A stretch of DNA of 32,145 nt from an uncultured Anaerotignum sp. Lineage in GTDB: Bacteria; Bacillota; Clostridia; Lachnospirales; Anaerotignaceae. The translations under genes were made by a program, and so were the position numbers. The notes under the pieces were generated by a model. That model searched no databases. It was not told the origin of the DNA and was given only the letters and a program-made list of their open reading frames with translations. Location of the stretch: contig NZ_CAJMDQ010000018.1 of assembly GCF_905212195.1 (NCBI RefSeq), positions 1 to 32,145 on the forward strand. The letters are read 5' to 3'. Positions 1 through 8,706 of the stretch are shown in pieces. Each line of letters begins with the position of its first letter. Position 1 is the stretch's first letter.

Positions 1-25
1 AAATCATCATTATAATTTGAAGTGT

Positions 26-457
26 CTAATTCCCTAAAACAATGCTTAAAATCATATCCTGCTGCGTTGTCGAAAGAATACTGCCAAACATATAACTGTC
101 AATATCCGCACTGCTTCCTTTGGCCAAACTGATCACAACAAGACCAATAGCAATCGACCCGCTGGAAAGCATTGCAATCGCCGCGTCCGCTTTTATTCTT
201 CCGTTTTGACTGATATGCAGCAAAAAGAACGCCGCCAGAATCATAACCGGGACGGCAACATATAAAGGGGCCAAATTCAAAACCAAAGCAAAACTGATCG
301 CACCAAAGCCGACATGAGACAACCCGTCGCCAATCATCGAAAAGCGCTTTAAAACTAAACTAACCCCAAGTAAAGCCGCACATAAGGCAACTAAAATCCC
401 CACGATCAGCGCTCTCAATAAAAAAGGCTGAGACAATAAATTTGTTAATAAAGCCAT
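26..457 (-). pseudogene. Truncated metal ABC transporter permease (ZnuB/AdcB-like)
   Basis: The product is the N-terminal half of an ABC-3 family permease, which forms the membrane channel of zinc/manganese importers. The 143 residues contain several hydrophobic segments and the family-typical stretch GDGLSHVGFGAI (about residues 43-54), then SYMFGSIL near the end. Family members are usually about 260-290 residues, so the in-frame TAG at 26-28 cuts the protein roughly in half. The ATG at 455-457 has an AAGGTG ribosome binding site six bases upstream. No ATPase gene lies directly upstream; instead there is the terminator of the previous operon. The 25 bases beyond the stop are very AT-rich, so the break could be a nonsense change or a junction with other DNA. 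Family assignment is firm; calling it broken rests on length. Confidence 0.7.
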
Positions 458-520
458 ACTTTCACCTTTTCACCAAAAATAGACGTCCGACATCACTGCA
501 CCGATACTGCTCTGTTTTTC

Positions 521-575
521 CAAAAAACAAAACCCTCATTTCAAGCCAATCCAGAACATTAGCTTGCAATGAGGG
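521..575 (-). terminator. Intrinsic terminator after the SUFU-domain gene
   Basis: Arms 533-546 and 562-575 are inverted repeats (13 of 14 positions pair) around a 15-base loop. On the minus strand they are followed by a T-rich tract (521-532). It lies 10 bases past the stop of the 586-1341 gene and ends the long division/smc/ftsY transcription run. Confidence 0.85.
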
Positions 576-585
576 CATCAATTTA

Positions 586-1341
586 TTATTCTTCAGTTTT
601 CGCGTCTTCCTCCAGACACACATTCGGTCTGTCAGGGAAAATAATCATACCAAAACCATTGATATCAACCATTTTCTGCAGCAGCGCTTCGCCGCCTTCC
701 TGCTGTTTGAAGTCGATTTCTTCTTTGTACAGAGGCAACAGCGCATACATGTTAATGAGAGTACCATCTTTTGCATGGAACATGCTGATGGCTTCGTTCA
801 ATGCGGAAATCATAACGCCGCACAGTTTTGTGCTGGCTTCGTCATAAGACACGTATTTATCGGAGTTGGGAATGGTATGTCCCCAGCCCAGCCAGCTTTT
901 GTATTCATGAGGGAATCTTGCCAGATACTGCAGCAAATCTACAGGCCACCAGAAAGTATTGTTATATGTTTCCCCTTCTGCAGGCTCCGGCAGCTGCCAT
1001 CCGGAAGGCAGCAGAGCAATCAGTTCTGCCCTTTCCAGCATCTGATAATCGGGATAAAATTCATCAGGCAGCTGCATAGGCAATGCGCTCATACCAACGG
1101 TATAAAGCACATGGAAGTCCTGTTTTGTAGGCGCTTCCAGAATATGAATATCTATCTGCAAGTAATCGTTCAGTTTATCAAAGAAAACCCGTTCTGTGCG
1201 TCCGGGGAAGCATTTATTCATGTGCTTCTGGATTTCCTGACTATAAGGTGTGGTATGCACAGGACGCTGTTTTTCGTTCTTTTTGGGTTCCTGATGGCGT
1301 ACCACTGTTGTTTCTTCATTCTGCAAATTCTTTTCTTCCAT
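586..1341 (-). CDS. SUFU (suppressor of fused)-domain protein
   Basis: A 251-residue soluble protein with a SUFU domain from about residue 50 to the end. Recognisable blocks are the YTVGMSALPM segment (80-89), the AELIALLPSGW strand (105-115), the strongly conserved ARFPHEYKSWLGWGHTIPN (141-159), TKLCG (171-175) and the YALLPLYKEEIDF block (199-211). The first 35 residues are charged and probably disordered. SUFU domains occur in many bacteria, including in toxin-immunity settings, but no biochemical role is established that I can apply here. It begins 14 bases after ftsY stops and is the last gene before a strong terminator, so it is co-transcribed with smc-ftsY. No toxin-like gene is adjacent. 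Confidence 0.85.
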   Translation of the reverse strand: MEEKNLQNEETTVVRHQEPKKNEKQRPVHTTPYSQEIQKHMNKCFPGRTERVFFDKLNDYLQIDIHILEAPTKQDFHVLYTVGMSALPMQLPDEFYPDYQMLERAELIALLPSGWQLPEPAEGETYNNTFWWPVDLLQYLARFPHEYKSWLGWGHTIPNSDKYVSYDEASTKLCGVMISALNEAISMFHAKDGTLINMYALLPLYKEEIDFKQQEGGEALLQKMVDINGFGMIIFPDRPNVCLEEDAKTEE

Positions 1342-1355
1342 TTTTCTGTCCTCTC

Positions 1356-2873
1356 TTATGCTTCTTCACCAAACAACGCTTTGGCAAAATCTTCTGCGTG
1401 GAATTTCTGCAAATCTTCAATGCCTTCCCCAACGCCGATATAACGTACAGGGATTTTCAGTTCGCTCTTAATGGCAACGACAATACCGCCCTTTGCAGTA
1501 CCATCCAGTTTTGTCAGAATAATGCCTGTGATGTCTGCCACTTCCATGAATACTTTTGCCTGCTGCAAAGCATTCTGTCCGGTAGTTGCATCCAGCACCA
1601 GATAAGTTTCTTTATGTGCCGCAGGATATTCCCGTTCAATGACGCGGGAAATTTTCCGCAGTTCTTCCATAAGATTCTTTTTGTTATGAAGACGTCCTGC
1701 TGTATCACAGATAAGCAGGTCTGTTTTGCGGTTTCTTGCTGCATGAACTGCGTCAAATACAACTGCTGCAGGGTCTGCATTTTCTTCGTGTTTGATGACT
1801 TCAATACCGGCACGCTGCCCCCAAACTTCCAGCTGGTCGATGGCTGCCGCACGGAAAGTATCCGCTGCCGCAAGCAATACAGATTTGCCTTCGTTTTTGA
1901 AGTTATGAGAAAGTTTACCGATAGTTGTGGTCTTACCAACGCCATTGACACCAATAACCAACATTACAGTAGGAGAAGGCAGATTTTCTTCTTCCTCTAC
2001 CCCATCCTGCAAAATGGCTGTAATCTCATCAATGAGCATATCTTTGATGACCGCAGGGTCTGTGGCACGTTCTTTTTTCACGCGCTGACGCAGATTTTCT
2101 ACGATATCCATGGTTGTCTGTACGCCCATATCCGCCATGATAAGGGCTTCTTCTAATTCTTCAAACAAATCCTCATCAATCTTGGTAAAGCTGCCCAGAA
2201 CGGTGTCTACGCCGCCCAGAATGTTCTTTCTGGTCTTATCCAGACCTTCTTTCAGACGGGCAAAAAAGCCTTTTTTTTCTTTCACGGGTTCCTGTGCAGG
2301 AACTTCTTCGGGAACAGATTCAGGTTCAGCTGTTGTTTCTTCCACCGCTTCTTCTTCCTGTTCCGCTTCCAATTCTTCTGCCACAAAATCAGCCAGTTCT
2401 TCCACAAACTGCTGACCTTCTGCGTCCGTTTCTTCCACGAATTTTTCTTCTGCGGTTTCCACCTGCAATTCCCTTTCGCTTTCCGCTGCCGCTTCCAGAC
2501 CTTCTTCCACCAGCTCTGTCAGTTCTTCTGTAAAGGCTTCCGCATCTTCCGGCACAACAGTTTCCTCTGTGGTCAGTTCGATTTCCACTTCGGGTTCTTC
2601 TTCCGCAGCGGCAATATCATCATTTTCCTGATACAGTGTGCCGCCGGCTTTTTCGTGGAACTCAATTTCTTCTTCATCCATAACTTCATGAACTGCCTGA
2701 TTGATGGCTGTTGTGGTTCCCAGATTTTCATTGACATTCAGAACAATGTCTTCTTCTTTTTCCGGAGTGGTGTTCACCTCAATGCCGGCAATCTCCACAA
2801 CGTCTTTTTCTTCTGTCTGCTCCACCACAGGCTGTTCCTGCGGTTTTTTCTTCAAAAAATCAAAAAATCCCAT
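1356..2873 (-). CDS. ftsY: Signal recognition particle receptor FtsY
   Basis: FtsY is the membrane-associated SRP-type GTPase that receives ribosome-SRP complexes and hands membrane proteins to SecYEG. The 505-residue protein has a long, very acidic Glu-rich A domain (about residues 15-195), a helical N domain (about 200-295) and the G domain. The G domain shows GVNGVGKTT (308-316), DTFRAAA (338-344), DTAGR (390-394) and TKLDGTAKGG (454-463). A-domain length varies between species; this one is long, like that of E. coli. It starts 14 bases after smc ends and is followed 14 bases later by the SUFU-domain gene. The smc-ftsY pairing is typical of Firmicutes. Confidence 0.97.
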   Translation of the reverse strand: MGFFDFLKKKPQEQPVVEQTEEKDVVEIAGIEVNTTPEKEEDIVLNVNENLGTTTAINQAVHEVMDEEEIEFHEKAGGTLYQENDDIAAAEEEPEVEIELTTEETVVPEDAEAFTEELTELVEEGLEAAAESERELQVETAEEKFVEETDAEGQQFVEELADFVAEELEAEQEEEAVEETTAEPESVPEEVPAQEPVKEKKGFFARLKEGLDKTRKNILGGVDTVLGSFTKIDEDLFEELEEALIMADMGVQTTMDIVENLRQRVKKERATDPAVIKDMLIDEITAILQDGVEEEENLPSPTVMLVIGVNGVGKTTTIGKLSHNFKNEGKSVLLAAADTFRAAAIDQLEVWGQRAGIEVIKHEENADPAAVVFDAVHAARNRKTDLLICDTAGRLHNKKNLMEELRKISRVIEREYPAAHKETYLVLDATTGQNALQQAKVFMEVADITGIILTKLDGTAKGGIVVAIKSELKIPVRYIGVGEGIEDLQKFHAEDFAKALFGEEA

Positions 2874-2887
2874 ATTTTCACCTCAAA

Positions 2888-5800
2888 TTAAACTACATCT
2901 TCCTGTGCTTTAGAAAAGTCCACAGAAATCAATTTTGAAACACCTTTTTCCTGCATGGTGACACCGTACATGACATCGGCATATTCCATGGTACCCTTAC
3001 GATGGGTAATGACAATAAACTGGGTCTCCTTGGAAAACCGTGTCAAATACTGAGCATAGCGTCTGACATTGGCATCGTCCAGCGCCGCCTCGATTTCGTC
3101 CAGAATACAGAAAGGTGACGGCTTCATTTTCAAAATGGAAAACAAAATAGCGATGGCTGTCAGTGCACGCTCCCCACCGGAAAGCAGCTGCATATTCTGC
3201 AAGCTTTTACCAGGCGGCTGCGCCACAATATCAATAGAAGATTCCAATGCGTTGGCATCGTCAGAAAGTTTCAGATAAGCTTTCCCGCCACCGAACATTT
3301 CCTGAAATACTTCGCTGAAGTTCTTAGAAATGACCGCAAACTGCTCCCGGAACTGTTTTTCCATAAGCTCTGTTAACTCCGCGATAATCTGGCGGAGTTT
3401 TTCTTCCGCTTCCAGAATGTCTGCCCGCTGATTTGTCAAAAAGTCAAAACGCTCCTTCACTTCCCGATATTGGTCGATGGCGCCTACATTGACATTGCCA
3501 AGGGCACGCATATCATTTTTCCATTCTTTGGATAAGCGCTTCAATTCCCCATAAGGTCGTTTTTCTTCTTTCGACGCTTCTTTTGCCGCACCAATGGTGA
3601 TTTCATACTCTTCCCACATGCGGTCAAAGATACGCTGTTTTTCTTCATTTATCTTTTCCTGCTTCGTTTCAATACGGAACAGCTCATTTTCCAGTTTGGC
3701 AACGGTATCAGCTGCTGTCTGCACAGCTTCCTCCAGTTCTGCCGTATCTGCTGTCAGGGAAGCAATGAGGATATTAGTTTCCTCCAACTGCTGACGCAAG
3801 GTTTCTTCCTGCTGTTCCAGTTTTTCCTGCTCTACGTGAAGGGCTTCCTGAGTTTCTCCCCGTTTATCGCCGCTTTCTTTCAAAAGCTCCATTTGCTGAT
3901 GCAGCTGGCGGGTTTCTTTTTGCAAATTTTCTGCCTCCTGCTGCAAGCGAAGCACCGTTTCTTCTGCGGCATAAATCTGCTGTCCACTATTGGAAATACG
4001 GATTTTCACCTGTGTGATTTCTTCCATCAGGTGATCCCGCTGTTCTTTTTCTTCTGCCAGATTTTCCTGGAAAGCGGACAAGGATTCATTTGCTTCTGCC
4101 ATGGCAGCTTCACTTTGTGCCAAGGTTTCCTTGCTCTTTGCAATGTCCCCTTCTGCCCGTGACAACTGATCTGCCAGCTGCCTTTCTTCCAGTTCCAGCA
4201 ATTTCAAACGGGAATTGGTTTCGGCAATTTCACTTTCCATTTTCGCCATTTCGCCTTTACCTGTCTGGATGGTCACAGTCAATTTTTGCAGTTCCAATTT
4301 CTTTTCCATAATCTGCTCTGCAATTTCCTGCAAATCTTCTTCCGCAAGCTGCAAAGCTTCTTCCAGAGATGCAGTCTGTTTGCCTGCATCTTCCAGTTCT
4401 TTCTGCAAAGTATGGATTTCTCTGGTTCTGCCAAAGATATTGGTCGTTTTCTTTGCCTGAGAACCGCCGGTCATAGCACCGCCGGGATTCATGATATCCC
4501 CTTCCAGTGTTACCATTTTATACTGGTGACGATATTTCTTCGCCAGTCTTACCGCTTCATCCAGATTTTCCACAATGAGAATTCTTCCCAGCAGATAGGT
4601 CATAATCCCGCGGTATTCTTCCGCAAAAGATACCAGTGTATCTGCTGTCCCAATGACACCCCGTTCTTCCAAAATAGCAGGACGACCTTCCAGCCCTCTG
4701 CCTTTTACCGCTGTGATCGGCAAAAAGGTAGCACGACCCAAACGCCGCTGTTTCAGATACTGGATGGCGTTTTTTGCATCTTCTTCCGTTTTGGTGACAA
4801 CGTTCTGCATAGCGCCACCCAATGCCGCTTCAATGGCAGTTTCATAGGCTTCTTCCACCTGCAAAAGCTGACCAACGGCACCGCAGATGCCACGCTCTTT
4901 CTGGTCAGGCAGATTCAAAAGGCTTTTGACACTGTTGTAAAAACCTTCGTGCTCCCGCTCCAATTCCGAAAGCAGACGCAAACGGGATTTTTTCTCAGAA
5001 ACCACTCTTTCCTGCTGTGCCAAGGCACGTTCTGCCTTAGCTTTGGTTTCTGATGCATGACGGCTGTCCTGTTCCAGTGCATCCAGTTCCTGTTCCAGAA
5101 ACTCTGCTGTTTCCTGCTGTTCCTGCGCCTTTTTCTCCAGCACTTTCTGATGGACTTCCTGATGCTCCAAACGGCTCTGGGTATGGGCAATTTCTGTTTC
5201 CAACTGTTCTTTTCTGCTGGAGAACTGCTCCATCATGGCTTCTCGCTTGGCGATTTCCCCTTTGGCTTCTGTGCCAATACGAATCTGCTCAAAGATTTCA
5301 TCCTTGAAGCTTTCCGCGCGGCTTTCATGTTGCTGCAAAGTGCTGCTTAAGCTCTCATAAGATGCTTCCAACGTATCCAGCTGTTCCTGTTCCCGATCCA
5401 TGGTGATTTTCAGCGCTGTAATACGACTGCGGCAAACTTCTGTTTCCTGCTGTTTTTCCGCCTGCTGTTTTTCTTTGGCAGCCACTTCTTTTTCCATACG
5501 GGTCAGGTTTGCCGCATCGTTCTGGCTCTGTTCTTCCGCCAGGCGGATACGACCTTCTGTTTTTTCAATATCCGCCTTTACCTGGGCGATAGTATCGTTC
5601 AATGTCTGCAAAGCAGCATTTTTTTCTTCATTCTGTTGTTTCTTTTCGGCAATCTGTGCTTTGGCAGCATTGCCTTCTTCCTGGGCTGTTGCCTGCTGTT
5701 CCGCGGCCAGCGCCATTTGTTCTGTCAGGCGGTCAAATTCCTGCTCCATTTGTTCCGCTTCTGTGCAGAACATGGCAATTTCCGCCTGTTTCAGCTGTTC

Positions 5801-6457
5801 CCGCAGAGAAAGGAACTGTCTTGCTGTTTCGCTCTGTTCTTCCAAAGGCGCAAGCTGTCCCTCCAGCTCCGAAATGATATCTTCCACACGGAGCAGGTTC
5901 TGCTGTTCTTTTTCCAGTTTATTGGTTGCTTCTATTTTACGGGTCTTATACTTGACAATCCCTGTGGCTTCCTCAAAAATCCGCCGGCGTTCTTCCCCTT
6001 TGGCATTAAGAATCTCATCAATTCTGCCCTGCCCAACAATGGAATAGCCTTCTCTGCCGACGCCTGTATCCATAAACAGTTCCTGAATGTCTTTCAGACG
6101 GCAGGCAGCGCCGTTGATGCGGTATTCACTTTCACCGGAACGAAATACCCGACGGGTTACCTGCACTTCTGTAAACTCCACAGGCATACGCCCATCCTGA
6201 TTGTCAATGACAATGGTCACCTCCGCAAAACCTTGAGGTTTGCGGCTTTCGGTACCGGCAAAAATAACATCCTCCATTTTATCCCCGCGGAGGCTTTTTG
6301 CACGCTGTTCCCCAAGAACCCAGCGAACAGCGTCGGAAACATTGCTCTTGCCGCTGCCGTTGGGGCCTACCACTGCCGTAATGCCCGGATTAAATTCCAG
6401 TTTGACTTTTTCAGGGAAAGATTTAAAACCCTGTAAATCCAATCTTTTTAAATACAT
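2888..6457 (-). CDS. smc: Chromosome segregation protein SMC
   Basis: SMC is the ATPase arm of the SMC-ScpAB condensin that organises and segregates the chromosome. The 1189 residues match bacterial SMC length. The N-terminal head carries Walker A GPNGSGKSN (31-39). Two very long Gln/Glu/Lys-rich coiled coils flank a globular hinge (roughly 500-670, including the AIEAALGGAMQNVV segment). The C-terminal head has the ABC signature LLSGGERALTAIA and Walker B FCILDEIEAALDD. The start is supported by GAGGTG four bases before the ATG. rnc, often directly upstream of smc in Firmicutes, is absent; the pyrC-like gene is there instead (36-base gap). Confidence 0.97.
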   Translation of the reverse strand: MYLKRLDLQGFKSFPEKVKLEFNPGITAVVGPNGSGKSNVSDAVRWVLGEQRAKSLRGDKMEDVIFAGTESRKPQGFAEVTIVIDNQDGRMPVEFTEVQVTRRVFRSGESEYRINGAACRLKDIQELFMDTGVGREGYSIVGQGRIDEILNAKGEERRRIFEEATGIVKYKTRKIEATNKLEKEQQNLLRVEDIISELEGQLAPLEEQSETARQFLSLREQLKQAEIAMFCTEAEQMEQEFDRLTEQMALAAEQQATAQEEGNAAKAQIAEKKQQNEEKNAALQTLNDTIAQVKADIEKTEGRIRLAEEQSQNDAANLTRMEKEVAAKEKQQAEKQQETEVCRSRITALKITMDREQEQLDTLEASYESLSSTLQQHESRAESFKDEIFEQIRIGTEAKGEIAKREAMMEQFSSRKEQLETEIAHTQSRLEHQEVHQKVLEKKAQEQQETAEFLEQELDALEQDSRHASETKAKAERALAQQERVVSEKKSRLRLLSELEREHEGFYNSVKSLLNLPDQKERGICGAVGQLLQVEEAYETAIEAALGGAMQNVVTKTEEDAKNAIQYLKQRRLGRATFLPITAVKGRGLEGRPAILEERGVIGTADTLVSFAEEYRGIMTYLLGRILIVENLDEAVRLAKKYRHQYKMVTLEGDIMNPGGAMTGGSQAKKTTNIFGRTREIHTLQKELEDAGKQTASLEEALQLAEEDLQEIAEQIMEKKLELQKLTVTIQTGKGEMAKMESEIAETNSRLKLLELEERQLADQLSRAEGDIAKSKETLAQSEAAMAEANESLSAFQENLAEEKEQRDHLMEEITQVKIRISNSGQQIYAAEETVLRLQQEAENLQKETRQLHQQMELLKESGDKRGETQEALHVEQEKLEQQEETLRQQLEETNILIASLTADTAELEEAVQTAADTVAKLENELFRIETKQEKINEEKQRIFDRMWEEYEITIGAAKEASKEEKRPYGELKRLSKEWKNDMRALGNVNVGAIDQYREVKERFDFLTNQRADILEAEEKLRQIIAELTELMEKQFREQFAVISKNFSEVFQEMFGGGKAYLKLSDDANALESSIDIVAQPPGKSLQNMQLLSGGERALTAIAILFSILKMKPSPFCILDEIEAALDDANVRRYAQYLTRFSKETQFIVITHRKGTMEYADVMYGVTMQEKGVSKLISVDFSKAQEDVV

Positions 6458-6493
6458 GTTACACCTCGTTTTTGGCTTTCTTACACAAAAGCC

Positions 6494-7765
6494 TTACGAT
6501 ACAATTTTTCCGCCAACGATGGTATAAACCACTCTGCCTTTGACTTCCTGACCGGCAAAAGGCGAAAATTTTGCTTTAGACGCAAAAAGCTCCGGCTCAA
6601 TAATCTGGGTGCCTTTTGTTTCAATGACAATTAAATCGGCGTCTTTGCCAACGGCAATCTCGCCTTTCTGCTCCAGTTTCAAAATTTCTGCCGGTTTTTT
6701 GGACATCAATTCCACCAGACGCGCCAGAGAAATGATACCCGTTTCCACCAATTTTGTAAAACTGATGGGAAAAGCTGTTTCCAGCGCAGAAATGCCGTAT
6801 GCCGCATTGCCGAATTCTTTATCCTTATCTGTACGGCTTGTGGGACTATGTCCGGAAGCAATGGCATCAATGGTGCCATCGGCAATGCCTTCCAAAATAG
6901 CTTCCACATCTTCCTGTGTTCTCAAAGGAGGATTGACTTTCGCAAATGTATTGTAATCCTCCACCGCTTCTTCTGTCAGCGCAAAATAATGAGGGCATGT
7001 TTCACAAGTCACCTGCAAGCCACGTTTTTTCGCGTCTCTTACCATGCGCACAGAACCGCCTGTGCTCACATGGGCAATATGCAGTCTGGCACCAGTAATC
7101 TCTGCCAGCAAAATATTTCTTGCCACCTGCAATTCTTCTGCTTCTCTTGGCATACCGGACAAGCCCAGACAACTTGCTGTATAGCCTTCGTTCATGACAC
7201 CTTTGCCAGAAAGGCTCCGGTCTTCACAATGGGTCATGATAGGCAGGTCAAACATGCGGCTGTAACGCATAACATTCCGCATCAGTGCCGCGCTATCAAT
7301 GAACTCGTCGCCATCAGAAATGGCAACCACACCAGCTTCGTACATTTCACCGATTTCCGCGATGGCTGTCCCTTCGCATCCCATGGACATACTGCCATAA
7401 GGATAAATATTCACAGAAGCCTGCGCTTTGGATTTGGAAATGATGTATTCCACAACGGTTTTATTATCAATCACCGGTTTTGTATTAGGTTCACAGGTAA
7501 TAGATGTAAAACCGCCTCTCGCCGCACTGCGGGAAACAGTGGAAATATCCTCGATATTTTCAAACCCAGGTTCACAAATATTGCAATGCATATCGATAAA
7601 GCCGGGCAATACCACATGACCGTCTAAATCCAGCTCTTTTGCATCTTCTACATGAAGATTTTCACCAATATCCGCAATGAGGCCACCTTCAATGAAAATA
7701 TCATACAGTTTTTCTTCGGAATACGGCGGGGTAATGAGTTTACAGTTTTTCAGAATGGTTTTCAT
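6494..7765 (-). CDS. PyrC-like dihydroorotase homologue, probably non-catalytic
   Basis: A full-length (423 aa) member of the type-I dihydroorotase family. The overall fold markers are intact: PGFIDMH (54-60), EPNTKP (92-97), THCED (178-182), HIAHVST (229-235) and GISALETAFP. Several active-site residues appear lost by eye. The HxH metal motif reads H60-C-N62, the substrate Arg of the usual LREPG reads C64, the catalytic Asp of the usual TDHAPH reads G305, and its last His reads T309. D151, H179 and H232 remain. I infer a pseudo-enzyme, comparable in principle to the inactive PyrC' that supports ATCase assembly in Pseudomonas. It overlaps the upstream pyrB-like gene by ATGA (7762-7765), which implies coupled translation, and its binding site GGGAGGTG lies inside pyrB. 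Family sure; loss of activity inferred. Confidence 0.9.
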   Translation of the reverse strand: MKTILKNCKLITPPYSEEKLYDIFIEGGLIADIGENLHVEDAKELDLDGHVVLPGFIDMHCNICEPGFENIEDISTVSRSAARGGFTSITCEPNTKPVIDNKTVVEYIISKSKAQASVNIYPYGSMSMGCEGTAIAEIGEMYEAGVVAISDGDEFIDSAALMRNVMRYSRMFDLPIMTHCEDRSLSGKGVMNEGYTASCLGLSGMPREAEELQVARNILLAEITGARLHIAHVSTGGSVRMVRDAKKRGLQVTCETCPHYFALTEEAVEDYNTFAKVNPPLRTQEDVEAILEGIADGTIDAIASGHSPTSRTDKDKEFGNAAYGISALETAFPISFTKLVETGIISLARLVELMSKKPAEILKLEQKGEIAVGKDADLIVIETKGTQIIEPELFASKAKFSPFAGQEVKGRVVYTIVGGKIVS

Positions 7766-8691
7766 GCCAAAGCACCTCCCATCTGTGACAGAATATAGAA
7801 CATGGCCATACGCACCGCTACGCTATTAGCAATCTGGTCATTGATGATACACTGAGGGCTGTCAATGACACCGTCAGAAATCTCAATCCCCCGCTGAATA
7901 GGGCCGGGATGCATGACAATGGCATCTTCTTTGGCATAACGCAGCAAATTATGGTCAATACGGAAGAACCGCTTATATTCATCCAAAGAAGGTAGGAATG
8001 TTTTGTCCTGGGCTTCCATACGCATACGGGTTGTCAGGATAACATCTGCCTGATTTACTGCTTCACGCACATCATAATGTACCTGCACACCGAATTTTTC
8101 AATTCCAGGCAAAAGAAGCGTCGGCGGCCCGGATACACAGACTTCGGCACCAAGTTTCGTCAAACCCCAGATATTGCTTTTTGCTACACGACTATGGAGC
8201 AGATCCCCAATGATAGCAACTTTCAGACCTTCAAAACTGCCTTTGCGTTCTTTGATAGTCAGTAAATCCAGTAAAGACTGTCCTGGATTTTCGTTGTAAC
8301 CATCCCCAGCGTTGATGACAGATGCCTCTACACATTCTGCCAGCAAGCGGGCTGCCCCTGCCATTGGATGACGCAGAATGATAAAGTCTGCGCCCATCTG
8401 GTCTACCAGCTGCCCCATATCCTGGAGGCTTTCCCGTTCCATGGAATGGGCGGAATTGGTCATATCTACCACGTTGGCGCTCAAATGCTGCGCTGCCAAC
8501 TCATAGGACAGTTTCGCACGGGCACTCTGTTCATAGAATAAAATAATGACAGACTTCCCCTGCAAATGGGGTGCCTTCTTATTCTTCTGGTTCAAAATAT
8601 ATTTCATGGTTTCTGCCGTACTGAGGATATAGCGGATATCATCTGCTGTTAAATCCCGCAGTCCGAAAAAGTCTTTCCGATGCAATGCCAT
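7762..8691 (-). CDS. PyrB-like aspartate transcarbamoylase homologue with altered active site
   Basis: The 309-residue protein has the length and order of blocks of the ATCase catalytic subunit: RHP (107-109), NAGDG (127-131), SLLDLLTI (139-146), GDLLHSRVAKSN (162-173) and the MHPGP-RGIEI region (260-271). The carbamoyl-phosphate loop, normally PSTRTR, reads QSARAK (55-60), so both Thr are Ala. The 80s-loop Lys position reads E85, the HPTQ motif reads NPGQ (135-138), and the Gln of the LRxQ motif reads R224. S56, R58, R107, Q138, R168 and R222 are kept. Normal catalysis is doubtful. It starts 15 bases after rluD (AGGAGG, 8-base spacing), leaving no room for a PyrR attenuator. Location after lspA-rluD matches the Bacillus pyr operon site. 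Confidence 0.9.
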   Translation of the reverse strand: MALHRKDFFGLRDLTADDIRYILSTAETMKYILNQKNKKAPHLQGKSVIILFYEQSARAKLSYELAAQHLSANVVDMTNSAHSMERESLQDMGQLVDQMGADFIILRHPMAGAARLLAECVEASVINAGDGYNENPGQSLLDLLTIKERKGSFEGLKVAIIGDLLHSRVAKSNIWGLTKLGAEVCVSGPPTLLLPGIEKFGVQVHYDVREAVNQADVILTTRMRMEAQDKTFLPSLDEYKRFFRIDHNLLRYAKEDAIVMHPGPIQRGIEISDGVIDSPQCIINDQIANSVAVRMAMFYILSQMGGALA

Positions 8692-8706
8692 TTGTTTCGC
8701 CTCCTG

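Noticed and set aside
26..28. TAG in the permease as a recoded (readable) stop
   Set aside because: No recoding signal is visible and the other genes I checked end normally, mostly at TAA or TGA. Truncation is the simpler reading.
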